Part shown: piece after piece, positions 19,722 to 30,700 of the stretch
How the letters are laid out: each line of letters opens with the position of its first letter
How positions within the stretch are numbered: the first letter of the stretch is position 1
NCBI GenBank assembly: GCA_000333855.2
Contig: CM007320.1
Coordinates: 1,913,147 to 1,977,146 of the forward strand
Origin: Endotrypanum monterogeii
Lineage: Eukaryota > Euglenozoa > Kinetoplastea > Trypanosomatida > Trypanosomatidae
Reading direction: 5' to 3'
DNA: 64,000 nt
Notes under the pieces: model-generated
What the model was told of the DNA's origin: nothing
Database searches by the model: none
Seen by the model: the letters and a program-made list of their open reading frames with translations, nothing else
Made by a program: the position numbers and the translations under genes

Positions 19722-20531
19722 ATGCCCACATTCTCCGAGGCTGATATTACCCCTGCTGCTATTGCAGCTGAGCGAGATAGACTGCAAGAGGTAACGCAAC
19801 ACGTCGAGGGCCTCGAGCAACACCTTGAAAAGCTGGAGGGTGAACTGAAGACGGCGCGCGCGATGCGGGATCAGTTGCGCTGGAGTGTGCAATGGCGAGA
19901 GCTCATGGCAGCGGTGACTGCTGACGATAATGTGTACGCTGTGGTGGAGCGGCTGATGGAAGCATTCGCTGCGTTCCGGGAGTCTCTCGTAGAGCCGGCA
20001 AGTTATTTGCAAGAGCAGAAACAAGATGCTCTCGACGGGGTGTACATCGTGCCGTACCGTGATACAGACGACTATGCCGACTTTACGGGAGTGGAGACCG
20101 CTGTGGAAGAACTCTTGACGGGGGTAAGGGAAAACCTCAAGGGGAACGCCGCAGTGTCCCCGCACTCATTCCGGTCCAACAGCCGTAGTTCCCCATGTGG
20201 GTCGTCGGTGCTCGGTGAGAGCCCCCAAAGCTCGATTGCGCAGACGGTAGCGGTGGGCAATGTGAAGTCCGCTGCGCGCCGTCAGGAGCTTCTGAAGCTG
20301 CTTGTAATCACGGTGCTGGTAGGGCAGATTGGGCAGCATTGCGGCTTCAAATCAATCCCCGACCCCAGTGATATCCCGCAAGCTGAAGCAGAGGATATAC
20401 GGGATGGCGTGGTTTTGGTCTGGCAGTGGCTTTTCCATGAACACCCAGGGGTGTTGACGCCGGCGGAGAGCGCAGAGTGGAGGGATATTGTGAAAACTTT
20501 TCTCGGGGAGAGTTATGCAGTAGAGCCCTAG
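19722..20531 (+). CDS. Conserved-looking protein of unknown function with N-terminal coiled coil
   Basis: The product has 269 residues from the ATG in gagtgATGccc. Residues about 15-50 (AAERDRLQEVTQHVEGLEQH and following) have a clear heptad pattern and should form a coiled coil. The middle is acidic and includes IVPYRDTDDYADFTG. A Ser-rich linker lies near residues 145-185. The C-terminal 85 residues are predicted helical, starting at RRQELLKLLVITVLVGQIG. No signal peptide or catalytic motif is visible and I do not recognise the family. Codon use is typical of the window and an acceptor site precedes it, so it is treated as a real gene. It lies between repeats A and B. Confidence 0.75.
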   Translation: MPTFSEADITPAAIAAERDRLQEVTQHVEGLEQHLEKLEGELKTARAMRDQLRWSVQWRELMAAVTADDNVYAVVERLMEAFAAFRESLVEPASYLQEQKQDALDGVYIVPYRDTDDYADFTGVETAVEELLTGVRENLKGNAAVSPHSFRSNSRSSPCGSSVLGESPQSSIAQTVAVGNVKSAARRQELLKLLVITVLVGQIGQHCGFKSIPDPSDIPQAEAEDIRDGVVLVWQWLFHEHPGVLTPAESAEWRDIVKTFLGESYAVEP

Positions 20532-21284
20532 GTGGTGATGGAAGGTAAAGGTGGTCGATGGTGCACTGAAATCGGCATCCCAATACGGGCCGCCAACTGA
20601 GACTCCCCTAAGCCACGCCTGGGAGACCCCGCGCGTAGATAGTTCTTCTGTTTTTCCGAAATAAAAGCCCCACACATACTTTGATGCAAGCTGCCAAGGT
20701 CCTACCGGAGCGTATTCTCAGCAAACTTCGAGGTTTCGCGATCATTAACCTCTCACCCTCAAGTTGAGTCCGCTCAATTTTTTTTGTCGTTGGGAGGCGA
20801 TTTGACGTCCCTCAGAACCACTTCTCGGCATATGATTCCACTTAACCGCACGTTGTCTCTGGTAGCAGTATCAACCAACTTGGCGAAAATTAAAAAGTCT
20901 GCTCTCATTACACCCTGGGACAATCACTCAATTTTTCAGCTTACAGGTTTTCATCGTAGTTGCTTTTCTTGATTCGGTATTCAGCGCATCCCGTTTTTCT
21001 AGTTTCTGGTCCCCCTTGTCAGGGATGGGTGTGCTTCTCGCACTTGATCGTCTTGAAGTAGTACCCCTCCCTGTTTCGTTCTGTGTCGTAGTGTTAACAG
21101 ATCTTATGCTCCTGCTTCGACTACCACTTCACTTCTGAGTAGTTTTATTTTTTTTTTCTTTGTGCCGCTACGGAGATAGTCTGGGGGCGGTGACCGCCAC
21201 TTGAACGTGAGCCCGTCTCGTTTTGGTTTAAGTGTTTTCGGCTCTTCTTCTCGACGTGATCCATGGTGCAGTTGCATAGATCCC
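20532..21284. other. 3' flank of the 269-residue gene
   Basis: Non-coding, probably 3' UTR, running into repeat B. Less pyrimidine-biased than other spacers. No gene is seen. Confidence 0.5.
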
Positions 21285-21866
21285 CTTGGCGCGCCATTCT
21301 CCACGACTTCCTCCGCATGAAGCACCGGCGCTTTCGTTTGAAGGCCGCTCGAGCCTGCGGAAGCGCGACAGCCCCCACCCCCTCTTCGCATGGATGCGCG
21401 TGGACTCTCCACCTCATGTGACCTGCAGCGGCTGCGGGCGTCTGGGGTCGAGGCACGGGTGCCGTGACGGAGTGGGAAAGAGGAGTGCCGACGAGGGCCC
21501 TGGCGTGACGCCGGCTGAATGTCTGCTTGGACTCATTTGGCATGCGAGCGGGTCTCTCCTCCCCCTTTGTCGCTCTCCCTTCCCCGCCGGTGCCGCCTGT
21601 ACGGCCGCTCTCACTCTGAGCCGCCCTCGCGTGGGACGATGGGGACGGCCCGCCTGGGTGCAAGTGTGTGTATTCTCGCGCGTGTCGGGCCATGTGCTGT
21701 GCAGGACGCACTCGAGCAGGGCTCAGAGGGTCCCACTAGCCGCGCTACCCAGCCCAAGGTTAGAGACGTCTTGTGCCCTCGAGGACCCTGGGGACGCCTG
21801 TGACGGTGCAGTGGCAAAGGAGGAGGCTGCATCGACTTGTGGGCTGGTAAGACCGATTTATGTGCT
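21285..21866. repeat. Dispersed intergenic repeat, copy B (core form)
   Basis: About 582 bp, nearly identical to the right parts of copies A and C. It begins abruptly at cttggcgcgcc, where A and C continue leftward for 238 bp, and so lacks the left module. The left boundary abuts the 8-base palindrome GGCGCGCC. The right end shares about 20 bases with A beyond the end of C. The length is close to that of SIDER elements (about 0.55 kb, general knowledge). It lies about 0.75 kb downstream of the 269-residue gene. Confidence 0.85.
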
Positions 21867-22606
21867 AAAACTCAAGTATCCCTTTGAAGCAACAGGATTG
21901 AGATTGTCCAAGTCTGCTTTTTTTTTTTCATGTCTCTGAGGTAGATTTTTTTCTTCTGCCTTTGAGCTTGCATATGAAGCTGGGAACAGGCACGTGAGAG
22001 CTTGATGAAGCTAGCGAATACGCTAACGCACTTAGTGCAACGACGGATTGCAAACGCATCCTGTGGTGGCGCATTGTTGATGGATGATCTGAAAGGATGT
22101 TTTTTTTTTCCATTCTGGCGTTGTACTTTGCCTTGTTTATCCCTGCTCTCGTCGTCTCATTTCGCAAGTCTGTGAATCGTTCCATCTCTTCTGGCGTACC
22201 TGAAATTTCCTTTTCTGATTTTTCCCTTTTCACCACATCCAAAAAAAAAAATGTTCACTGCTTCTGGTCCTTATAATGACCTCATATGCTGCTCTCGCTG
22301 TGTCTTTACGGCGTGCTGTGTGTTCAACGACATCGAGGACCGTTCGCATCGAGTATATAAAAAGGATTAACAGAAGGGGAAAAAATAACTGTTCTTTTTT
22401 TTTTGTGGCGGCGGTGGAAGGTCGGCAGACACTTCCTAGGAGGGAAGTCGTTTTCGGAACAGATTACCGGCGTGGGAGAAAAAGGATTCTTTTCAGGCCC
22501 AAATCAACTGCGCACAAGGCCTCCTCGAGTATTATTGGAGGTAGTGCTCACTGCAACGCGATCAGGAGGCTCTCTTGCTCCTCTTCACACACACACACTC
22601 ACAAAG

Positions 22607-22635
<29 letters not shown>
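22607..22635. repeat. (TA)n microsatellite
   Basis: About fourteen TA units, just after a CA-rich segment. Confidence 0.9.
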
Positions 22636-22637
<2 letters not shown>

Positions 22638-22831
22638 TGCATACATTTGGACAGTCTCTTCCCACCCCCGTCCTCTCTCGTCGATTTTTCAAATCCCTTT
22701 CGACTTGGGACTTATATTCTTCCTCCTTTGTTCTTAAAAGACGACCACCACTGAGGGAGTCAGACGAGTACCAACAATCTACCGCTCTACAGACGTACAC
22801 GGATCCAGAGGCAGCCTTCGTCCTACGAAAG

Positions 22832-22872
22832 ACACACACACACACACACTATATATATATATATATATATAT
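22832..22872. repeat. Composite (AC)n(AT)n microsatellite
   Basis: About nine AC units run directly into about eleven AT units. Confidence 0.9.
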
Positions 22873-23492
22873 CTACATTGACTAACGTGGTCTGGTGGCA
22901 TGGGCATTGATGCAAACTATTTCTCTGCTCTTTTTCTTGACGACCTTTCATCTTTTGCACCTACGCCTCAATTGATGTGTGGCCTGTGCGCGGTTGACGC
23001 ACTTTTCCTGTCCTTGTGACCATTCAGATTTGTCTCACCTCTTCCACAGGTTATCTCATTCCCGTATTAGCCACTGTCGCTCGCTTTATAAAGAGCCTGA
23101 AGTCCTGTTTGGCGTTACGCTTCCCATTAGGTGACGCTTCACCCATTTTGTAATCTTTGATCAGCTCTGCAATCGCACATCTCCTTTTGTTTCATTCCGT
23201 TTTTTTTTGTTTTCCTCACTTTTTTTTTCTTCTCGTGTCCCTCGGTGTTTAACAGACTGTATCCTCTGATTATCTGTGAAGTGAAGCGAATATTAGCCTC
23301 TTCTATTAGCGGCCTCTGGTGTATGTTCTGCTTTGAATGAGAAAAGGGCGGCGATTTCATTTTTTTTTTTCATCTTGTTGCTCGCTGGGTGCTGATCAAT
23401 TGTAGAGTGCACTGTGCGCTTCCTGCTCTTGCTTTCTGCCTTCTTTTTTTTCCCCCACTGGCGCTGTGTACAGCAACTTTTTTTCTTCCCTC

Positions 23493-23498
<6 letters not shown>

Positions 23499-23523
<25 letters not shown>

Positions 23524-23525
23524 AC
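23499..23525. repeat. (CA)n microsatellite
   Basis: About thirteen CA units within a pyrimidine-rich spacer. Confidence 0.9.
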
Positions 23526-23909
23526 GTTATTGCGGTTGCATCGATCTACTTTTCCCCTCTATTTTTTTTCCCGCAGTCTCCTATTTCCCCTGTTTCACTA
23601 CCTAGGGACTCCGGCGTGCACGCCTGTGTGTGCGTGTCTTTTCTCATTTTTTCCCTCAAACGGTTTCCTTAGATTATTCTGCGTGCGTCTGCGGACACCC
23701 GCTCTACCCTCTCTCCACCACTTATGCATATATAACTCCCCCCCTCCCCCACCCGACGCATCGCTACAGCCCAAGTCTCTGTTTCTCTTATCAAAACTGC
23801 CACCGGTGCTTCGTCATTTTAACCTTTTTTTTTTGTTTTGTTGTTGTTGCTTGTCTCTCTCTTGTCCCTCACGTCTCCACCTCACTTCCATTCTCTCCCC
23901 CTCCCCTAA

Positions 23910-23913
<4 letters not shown>

Positions 23914-23940
<27 letters not shown>
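23914..23940. repeat. (AC)n microsatellite
   Basis: About thirteen AC units, some 190 bases upstream of the thioredoxin-like gene. Confidence 0.9.
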
Positions 23941-24089
23941 GACGGATACTTTGACGCACGTGAAGTTCGATTAATTAAGCCTTTCCCCCCCCGATCCCCT
24001 GACTGAAGGTTACTGGAGTAGACAAGACAGCAAACGTGTCTGTGTGTTCACCCACATGCGCTGAGACGCTCTGTGCAGTTAACGTGTTC

Positions 24090-24101
24090 TGTTTTCTACA
24101 G
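24090..24101 (+). promoter_or_regulatory. Possible spliced-leader acceptor of the thioredoxin-like gene
   Basis: A short tract (tgttttctacag) ends with AG at 24100-24101, 24 bases before the ATG. Another AG lies at 24116-24117. The tract is weaker than those of other genes. Confidence 0.4.
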
Positions 24102-24125
24102 GGGCGGTTGTGAGCAGGAGGTGAC

Positions 24126-25412
24126 ATGGTCGTTGGTGTGACAAGCATGTTTGTTGAGTGGGCTGCTGTGGGGGCGCGCCGTGGATGCCGGTTCACTCGT
24201 GTGGCTCTTAAATGGATGACGACGCCGCGAAATGACCTCCCTGCTCTATCGTCTGCCTATTTTCCTTCGCATGCTGCGGGAACACTCGCCGCAGGCTCCA
24301 ACGCATGCATGCCAAAGGATCGCGGTGCGCACGGTGTTATTGCGCTCTCCACTGCAGCGCGGCGCTTTCCACAGCCCGGCGTCCCTCTCGAAAGGCAATT
24401 GTTAAAAGCAAAGACACATCCACCGCCCAAAGTCAACTCGCTCTTCTCGAAGCAGGGCAGAATTTCGATGGTGTTCACGAGGAAACAAAACTCACGGAGT
24501 GCGTCGTCTTGGACTCGCCTGCACTGCTTGGTGCCCTCGAACGCGGCTGATACATCTACCCAGATTGCTGATGGCACTCTTATCGCACCACTCGCTGACG
24601 GTGCTTCACCACACAAAAGAGGAGGAACTTCTCCAGGCATTGAGTCACTGGTGTGTAGATGGTCTCCTGCTAAGAGAGAGGGATATAGTCCCAAGTCAGA
24701 TACGGCTGGCCCAGTGAACAACTCCTCTGTGCTGTCGTCAGGCGCTGAGCAGCAAGTGGCGGCGTCATCATTATCATCTTCGGCGCAAGTCTTTTCATTC
24801 CGCGGCAGCCCGCACGATCTACAGAGCCGCCTTCGGGGTGCCAATGTCGTTGTGTTTTTTCATAATGGGTCGTGTGTCCCTTGTGATGCGATCCGACCAA
24901 AGCTTCTGGATGCGGTGGCGGGAGCCAGTGTCGGCGGTGCCACAGTGATCCCAAGATCTTCAGCAGCGCCTGCTCGGGCACTGTCAGAGGCCGGTGGGTT
25001 GGGTTCGCCTTCATCTTCCGAGGGGCAGCGAGGCTTGCACAACTCGGGGACGTTCACAAGTGATGCGACTATTTCCTCTTTTTCTGCCGCTACCGTTGTG
25101 GCCGAGGACCAGGAAATGAACAACGCCTCCTGTCGCCCTCTCGGGGATGCGACGAAGACGCTTCCACACCCCGTTATCCTCCTCACAGTAGACACGAACG
25201 CCAATCCTGAGGTAACTGCCTTGCACGATATTCGAAGCCTCCCAACATGCGTGGCGTACCGGAACGGCTGTATTGTAGGTCGTGTGGAAGGCTCTCACGA
25301 AGATGAGATCAAGAGGTTGGTGAATGTCTTGACCGACGACTTGTCAGGGGGAGGAAACACCTCCTCGGCTGAAGACGGCGCTTCTCAGGGTGGAGGGGGA
25401 AAACACACATGA
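24126..25412 (+). CDS. Thioredoxin-fold protein with CVPC motif and long N-terminal extension
   Basis: The protein has 428 residues. The thioredoxin-like part is at the C-terminus: a beta strand (NVVVFFHNGS) leads into C250-V-P-C253. A second strand (HPVILLTVDTN) follows, then the cis-Pro loop SLPTCVAY with Pro373, and a final strand and helix (GCIVGRVEGSHEDEIKRLV). A low-complexity insert of about 85 residues separates the CxxC helix from the second strand, where ordinary thioredoxins have none. The first 235 residues are Ser/Ala-rich and unassigned. The N-terminal 30 residues contain Arg and hydrophobics and could be a targeting sequence, but this is weak. Two active-site cysteines suggest disulfide exchange. 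The usual WCGPC is replaced by SCVPC, so redox properties may differ. Repeat C lies about 330 bp downstream. Confidence 0.8.
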   Translation: MVVGVTSMFVEWAAVGARRGCRFTRVALKWMTTPRNDLPALSSAYFPSHAAGTLAAGSNACMPKDRGAHGVIALSTAARRFPQPGVPLERQLLKAKTHPPPKVNSLFSKQGRISMVFTRKQNSRSASSWTRLHCLVPSNAADTSTQIADGTLIAPLADGASPHKRGGTSPGIESLVCRWSPAKREGYSPKSDTAGPVNNSSVLSSGAEQQVAASSLSSSAQVFSFRGSPHDLQSRLRGANVVVFFHNGSCVPCDAIRPKLLDAVAGASVGGATVIPRSSAAPARALSEAGGLGSPSSSEGQRGLHNSGTFTSDATISSFSAATVVAEDQEMNNASCRPLGDATKTLPHPVILLTVDTNANPEVTALHDIRSLPTCVAYRNGCIVGRVEGSHEDEIKRLVNVLTDDLSGGGNTSSAEDGASQGGGGKHT

Positions 25413-25742
25413 TCGATTGCGCGATCTTACAAGAATTCAAAGCGGAGCTTCTTATTCGCCTGCACTTCACTTTTCCCGCACTAAGACACCCAGGGCTGTA
25501 AAGGCGCGCTGCACAGATGAGCGAGGAGAAACATGATGCGATAGCTACAATGCTTGACATTGGGCACGGGCAGGGTTTTCTCCAGCTTTTTCTACCACAT
25601 AGGTACATGAACAAAAGACACATATATATATATCTGTATGTATATATGCAGACATGTATTAATGTTTTTCTATGTCAGCTTCATGGCGTTCTGGGTCGCT
25701 GCTACTTTGCTGTTTAGCCCCTCTCTGAATGGGCTTGTTCCA
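25413..25742. other. 3' flank of the thioredoxin-like gene
   Basis: 330 bp of non-coding DNA with a short AT run at 25622-25633, leading into repeat C. Confidence 0.5.
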
Positions 25743-26540
25743 ACGCCGCGCTGCTGACGTGCCCGTGAAAGTGGTCGGCGTTCTCTGCTTCCAGCTGAGG
25801 TACTCCCAGCGTAGCGCTGTCGCTGGGCGAGCAGCAGCGCCGCTGTTGAATACGATATTCTCCAAGGGCCTAGCGGGCCACCTGAAGGCCGGGGCACACC
25901 TCATTTAATACGAATAGTATGCACACCGCGATGTAGTGATTTTCACAGGGCTAACGCTACGTGGCGTCGACCCGCGCGTGCTTGGCGCGCCATTCTCCAC
26001 GACTTCCTCCGCATGAAGCACCGGCGCCTTCGTTTGAAGGCCGCTCGAGCCTGCGGAAGCGCGACAGCCCCCACCCCCTCTTCGCATGGATGCGCGTGGA
26101 CTCTCCACATCATGTGACCTGCAGCGGCTGCGGGCGTCTGGGGTCGAGGCACGGGTGCCGTGACGGAGTGGGAAAGAGGAGTGCCGACGAGGGCCCTGGC
26201 GTGACGCCGGCTGAATGTCTGCTTGGACTCATTTGGCATGCGAGCGGGTCTCTCCTCCCCCTTTGTCGCTCTCCCTTCCCCGCCGGTGCCGCCTGTACGG
26301 CCGCTCTCACTCTGAGCCGCCCTCGCGTGGGACGATGGGGACGGCCCGCCTGGGTGCAAGTGTGTGTATTCTCGCGCGTGTCGGGCCATGTGCTGTGCAG
26401 GACGCACTCGAGCAGGGCTCAGAGGGTCCCACTAGCCGCGCTACCCAGCCCAAGGTTAGAGACGTCTTGTGCCCTCGAGGACCCTGGGGACGCCTGTGAC
26501 GGTGCAGTGGCAAAGGAGGAGGCTGCATCGACTTGTGGGC
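25743..26540. repeat. Dispersed intergenic repeat, copy C (full form)
   Basis: About 798 bp collinear with copy A from its first base, with roughly ten differences by eye, and with copy B from 25981 onward. It contains the 238-bp left module. Homology with A and B stops at tgtgggc (26534-26540), about 20 bases earlier than between A and B. The flanks show an imperfect match (gggcttgtt left, gggcctgtt right) that might be a target duplication but is too short to rely on. No coding role is supported. Confidence 0.85.
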
Positions 26541-27570
26541 CTGTTGTTGACGGTGTCAATGGTAGGTGGGGTGAAAGGCACAAACAGAGAAACAGAAGCT
26601 TGTTATCACCGGTTCTTATAAATGTTGTTGTTGTTCGCTTGGCGCTCTCGTGAGGGAATACATGCTCACATTCATGATTGCACGCCTTCCAATCTGTGAA
26701 TCATATTGCAAGAATTTCAATCACCCCTCTATTTCTGGTTGGTCGATGGTGTGTTGCAGTTATAGTGGATATGGGGTGAGTGGGAGGTACGCATGTCGGT
26801 CCTGCGTCCCACGTTGCAGTGCCCTCTGCTGTGGTTCTCTTGCTCAGTGGACATGGTGCTGTCTTCTGGCGTCTTGTATATGGTCTATTATTTCGCCATG
26901 GGGCTCGTCCCCTCAGCCACAAGAATAATTTGATGCGTTGCCATTTCTCTACTGTGTCTCTTGTTCCTCCTTCCCTTTTTCTCAAATCTTCGTTTAGGAG
27001 GTGTTGGTGGCTGCAGCCTGCTTAGCGACGTGCTACGTGTCTTCGACGGAGTTGGCGAGCGGCGCTATTGCGTGGGGACGTGTGTGTGTGGTTTCCTTTC
27101 TGTGTCCACACGTCTTTTGATGTAACTGCGACTCTCACGCACGCATTTTCCTTTTCTTCTTTCACAAAAGGAGGGACGGGTGTTGCTTCCAGTTTGTGGC
27201 ACATCCATTATCTTCCCATCCGGCCTCATCCCAATACAGTACTTGCATACAGTTCTGCTTGTCTGTCTAATTATCACCTTGCATTGCATCGTGCGCCTCG
27301 CAGTTCACACACACGAATCTTCCAGAGGCCCTTACCGGTGTGTGCCGCGTTAATTCATTTTCACAACTCATTCGCGCTCATCTGCACATATACATACACA
27401 CACTCATTTACATGCGCACGCGTATTGAACCGTGCTTTGTGATTATCTTCGTAAAATATATATTTTTAAATTTATCTTTTTTTCCCGTACTTTGCATGCC
27501 TTGCACCCCCTACCCTCCTCCTCGCATATTTCCTTCTCGGTTGTGCCTTTCTTGTCTCCTCAGCCCACAT
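26541..27570. other. Intergenic region, no gene seen
   Basis: About 1 kb upstream of the subtilisin gene. It becomes increasingly pyrimidine-rich toward 27500. No gene is seen. Confidence 0.55.
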
Positions 27571-27591
27571 TGTCGTTTTTTTTTTTCGTAG
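27571..27591 (+). promoter_or_regulatory. Likely spliced-leader acceptor of the subtilisin gene
   Basis: A T tract from 27574 ends in cgtag with AG at 27590-27591. The transcript would begin about 143 bases before the ATG at 27734 and about 200 before those at 27788 and 27794. Confidence 0.6.
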
Positions 27592-27733
27592 GTGTGTGCG
27601 CGTGTGTGCGAGGAGTTGTTCGAGAAGACAGGGGGAGGAGCATGTGGAGGAGTCAAAGAGTGAAAACTGGAAAAAAAGCAACATCGTTGCAGTCCTTATT
27701 CTTTACGCCGAGGAAAGTATCGGTGGTCCCAAA

Positions 27734-30700
27734 ATGTGCACTCTACATTGTGAAGCGGAACCTCCTCCTGCCGAACGATTGGGTGTCATGGGCATGTCTT
27801 GGAGCTGCTGGGGTATCAAACCGTATGTGCGCTGTTTTTCTACGTTTCTACTGTATTTGTTCCTGGTGGCATTACTTTGGGCTCTGGGTACACCTGACCC
27901 GTCTAGGGAGTTGCGAAGAATTTCCTACAACCTTATCGATCATGTCCCCGAAGGCACTCGGGACGGGCAGCTAGGCATCACTACCGGTCACACCTTTTAT
28001 AGATCGGCTAGGGGTCATATTTGCTCAAGGCGCCATCAACGGTTCACTTTTTCTTTTGTAATTTTTGCCGCCGCCGCCGATACAGGTTCTTCACCCGGGA
28101 CTGGAGATGAATTAACTTCCAGCGAAGGTGTGCCCGAGTCCTCACTTTCTTCGCTTCAGTCCTACTTGTACTCCGTCGAGGCAGCTCGAGATGCTCTCCT
28201 CATCGGAGGCGCTATTCCCACATTCCCCTCTGACACAGCACCGTCTCCGTACCTTGCTGCTGCAATGGAAAGGAATGTGTCCACTGCTGCAAAGGGGGCC
28301 ACAGAGAATGTCCAATCGCTGCCATCCGCTCCCTCTTCTGTTCCCGCCTCTCTCGCAGCTTCCCTGAATGGCCGCTACGTGGTATTCTCCAGATTACCTC
28401 AGCAGGTGGAAAGTGACGACAGCCCCGGTATCAGTTCTGGCGATGATGAGTTGAGCCCTCAGCGAGGCAAACACTTTGAGTGGCAGTATGGATGTCTCGG
28501 TGCTCCCTGCAGGACAGTGGACACATTGGGTGGGGGCACCAATACCGCAAGGGGCTCTTCTCTCAGGAGGACTGCTACAAGGCCTGTGTTCCCTGAAGTA
28601 GCCCTACGACGTGTGGCTGCAGCGACTGCTGTGTTTAGGGAACGAATACCACATGCCACAGGGGCACCATCCACACCACTCCGTAAAATACAGGATGACA
28701 GGAATACCACGAAGAATAGGGAGGCAGAGGGGGAAACCCAGCTTTCTGGCCCACGCAATGTTTTCGCGCAGACCTCTTCTCGAAGCGCGCGTCGGACAGT
28801 TGCCGCACCACTGCAAACCGTACCCGAGTTGGAGGTCCACATAGTGGATGCGAGGCATATTCTTGTATATCTACCACCTCATGTCGACGGTTTCTCGCCA
28901 TCGGCGTCACTCCTGCAGGCGCTGGCAGCCTCAGGTCGGGAGGACGGGGCTGTGTGGCGCATGTGGGACATCTTCGCACCCCGCGGGGGTGCCAAACTCA
29001 AGTTCTCGGACAAGCTTCGAGGTCTACTCGAGGCAGCCAATGTCACAGCAGGTGCACATGCTGGAGGCGGGACAGTACATAAAGAGACTGACGACCTCCT
29101 TCCACTACTTCCACTGGAAGTGGCGTTGTGGACAGCACGGGGGATGGCCGGCGAGGTGCATAGCGCACTAGTCACATCCCCCCGCCTGCGTCGCTTTTTC
29201 CAGAAAGGCCGCGCAGGGACTCGCCCTCCTGCTTGCAGAGCGCGCCTTTCGCGTGTGGACGAGGAGGTGGGTACGGTGACTGTGGAGATCAAGGCCGGGG
29301 TCCAACCGCCAACCCTATCGGGGGTCGGCGACATCTCGGCACACGTGTCCCTGTGGCAGTCTAATTCGTCGCGCAGCCTTGGTCATTTGCACTCGGAGGT
29401 GCTCGTCCGCTCGTGTGTGCGGGAGTTTTTGCTGTGTGTTGCGGCGCATCCGGCAGTACGTTGGGTAGAGGAGACGCTGCGGTACGCTGAGACGCTCAAC
29501 CTCCGTGCGTCAAGTATTATTCAATACGGGCACTGTAGTAGCTATGCTCTCGACGCGAACTCCGACACAGCTCCTGGCGGTAAATACAGCGCAGGAGCCG
29601 CGGAGATGTCACACCCCTTTTGGGATTTGGGTTGGAACGGGACAGGGGAGGTAATCGGGCTCTCGGACAGCGGCGTCGACGTGCAAAGCTGTTTCTTTCG
29701 CGATGATGTCGAACCTGTTGCGATCTACCCGAAGGTGAATGTCCGTCACCGAAAGATTCTGTCCTACCACCCCTATGAAGCCGATGGTAAGCCACCGGAC
29801 ACAAAAGATCGCAAAAGTGGCCATGGCACGCACGTCGCAGGAACGGCTGCGGGCTACTGCGTCGGAGGCCTCAACAAAACAACGGTGGGCATGGCTAAGT
29901 ACAACGGCGTTGCCACCGGTGCGCAACTGTTTGTGCGCGATCTCTCCCCGGGCGATAGAGAAGACTTGTTGCTACCCGCGAACGTGCTCGACTTGTTTAC
30001 TGTGGCGCGGGGGGTCGGAGCCCGCGTTTCGTCCAACTCATGGGGCCTCCCCACCGACGCAACGTCCTACCTGGCAGTCGAGAAAATGATAGACACGTTC
30101 GTGGCAGAGCAGCGTGACATGCTGATAATCATGTCAAGTGGCAATGAGCCAAAAAGTGGCCTGTATATGCCCGGTAGAGCAAAAAATGTCTTGACGGTAG
30201 GTGCACACCCGAACTCCCTCACTGGCTCCCTACAGGACACTGTTTCTCCTTTCTCTTCGACCGGCCCCACGTATGACAACCGCCGTAAGCCGGAACTAGT
30301 GGCCCCTGGCGGCGGCTCTAATACCTGGATTACTTCTGCAAGATCTGCTGACCAGCCTGGATGCAGTGTCTATGATTCAAAGGGGACATCTATGGCAACA
30401 GGGGCAGTTGCCGGGGCTGCGGCGATAATGCGGCAATATTTGCGGGAGTATTGGAGTATCGAGAACCCATCTGCCGCGCTGCTGCGCGCCGCGCTGGTGC
30501 ACAGCACTAAGAGTTTCGTCGCTTCTTCGGATAACCGCAGCGAATATGGCCGGCTTGACTTATCCCTCTTTCTGCCGCATGGGGGTCACACACTGGACAC
30601 CGACCTCGCGCCGATCGAGCACTGGATTCTCGATGACGCTGTCGTGAAGGATGGTGATGTGGTACAGTACTGCTTTGCACTGAGTGGGCCATCTGGAAAG

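Larger units (their letters stand above)
21867..24089. other. Long intergenic region rich in microsatellites, no gene seen
   Basis: About 2.2 kb with (TA)n at 22607-22635, a composite (CA)n(TA)n at 22832-22872, (CA)n at 23499-23525 and 23914-23940, and strong pyrimidine tracts. Frames here encode only dinucleotide-repeat peptides. Confidence 0.55.

Noticed and set aside
22607..22872. Microsatellite clusters considered as a CRISPR-like array or replication origin
   Set aside because: They are simple dinucleotide runs with no repeat-spacer periodicity, and no supporting genes are present.
23389..24006. 205-residue plus-strand frame ahead of the thioredoxin-like gene
   Set aside because: It encodes mostly Pro, Leu, Ser, Phe and His-Thr dinucleotide-repeat peptides from the polypyrimidine and (CA)n tracts.
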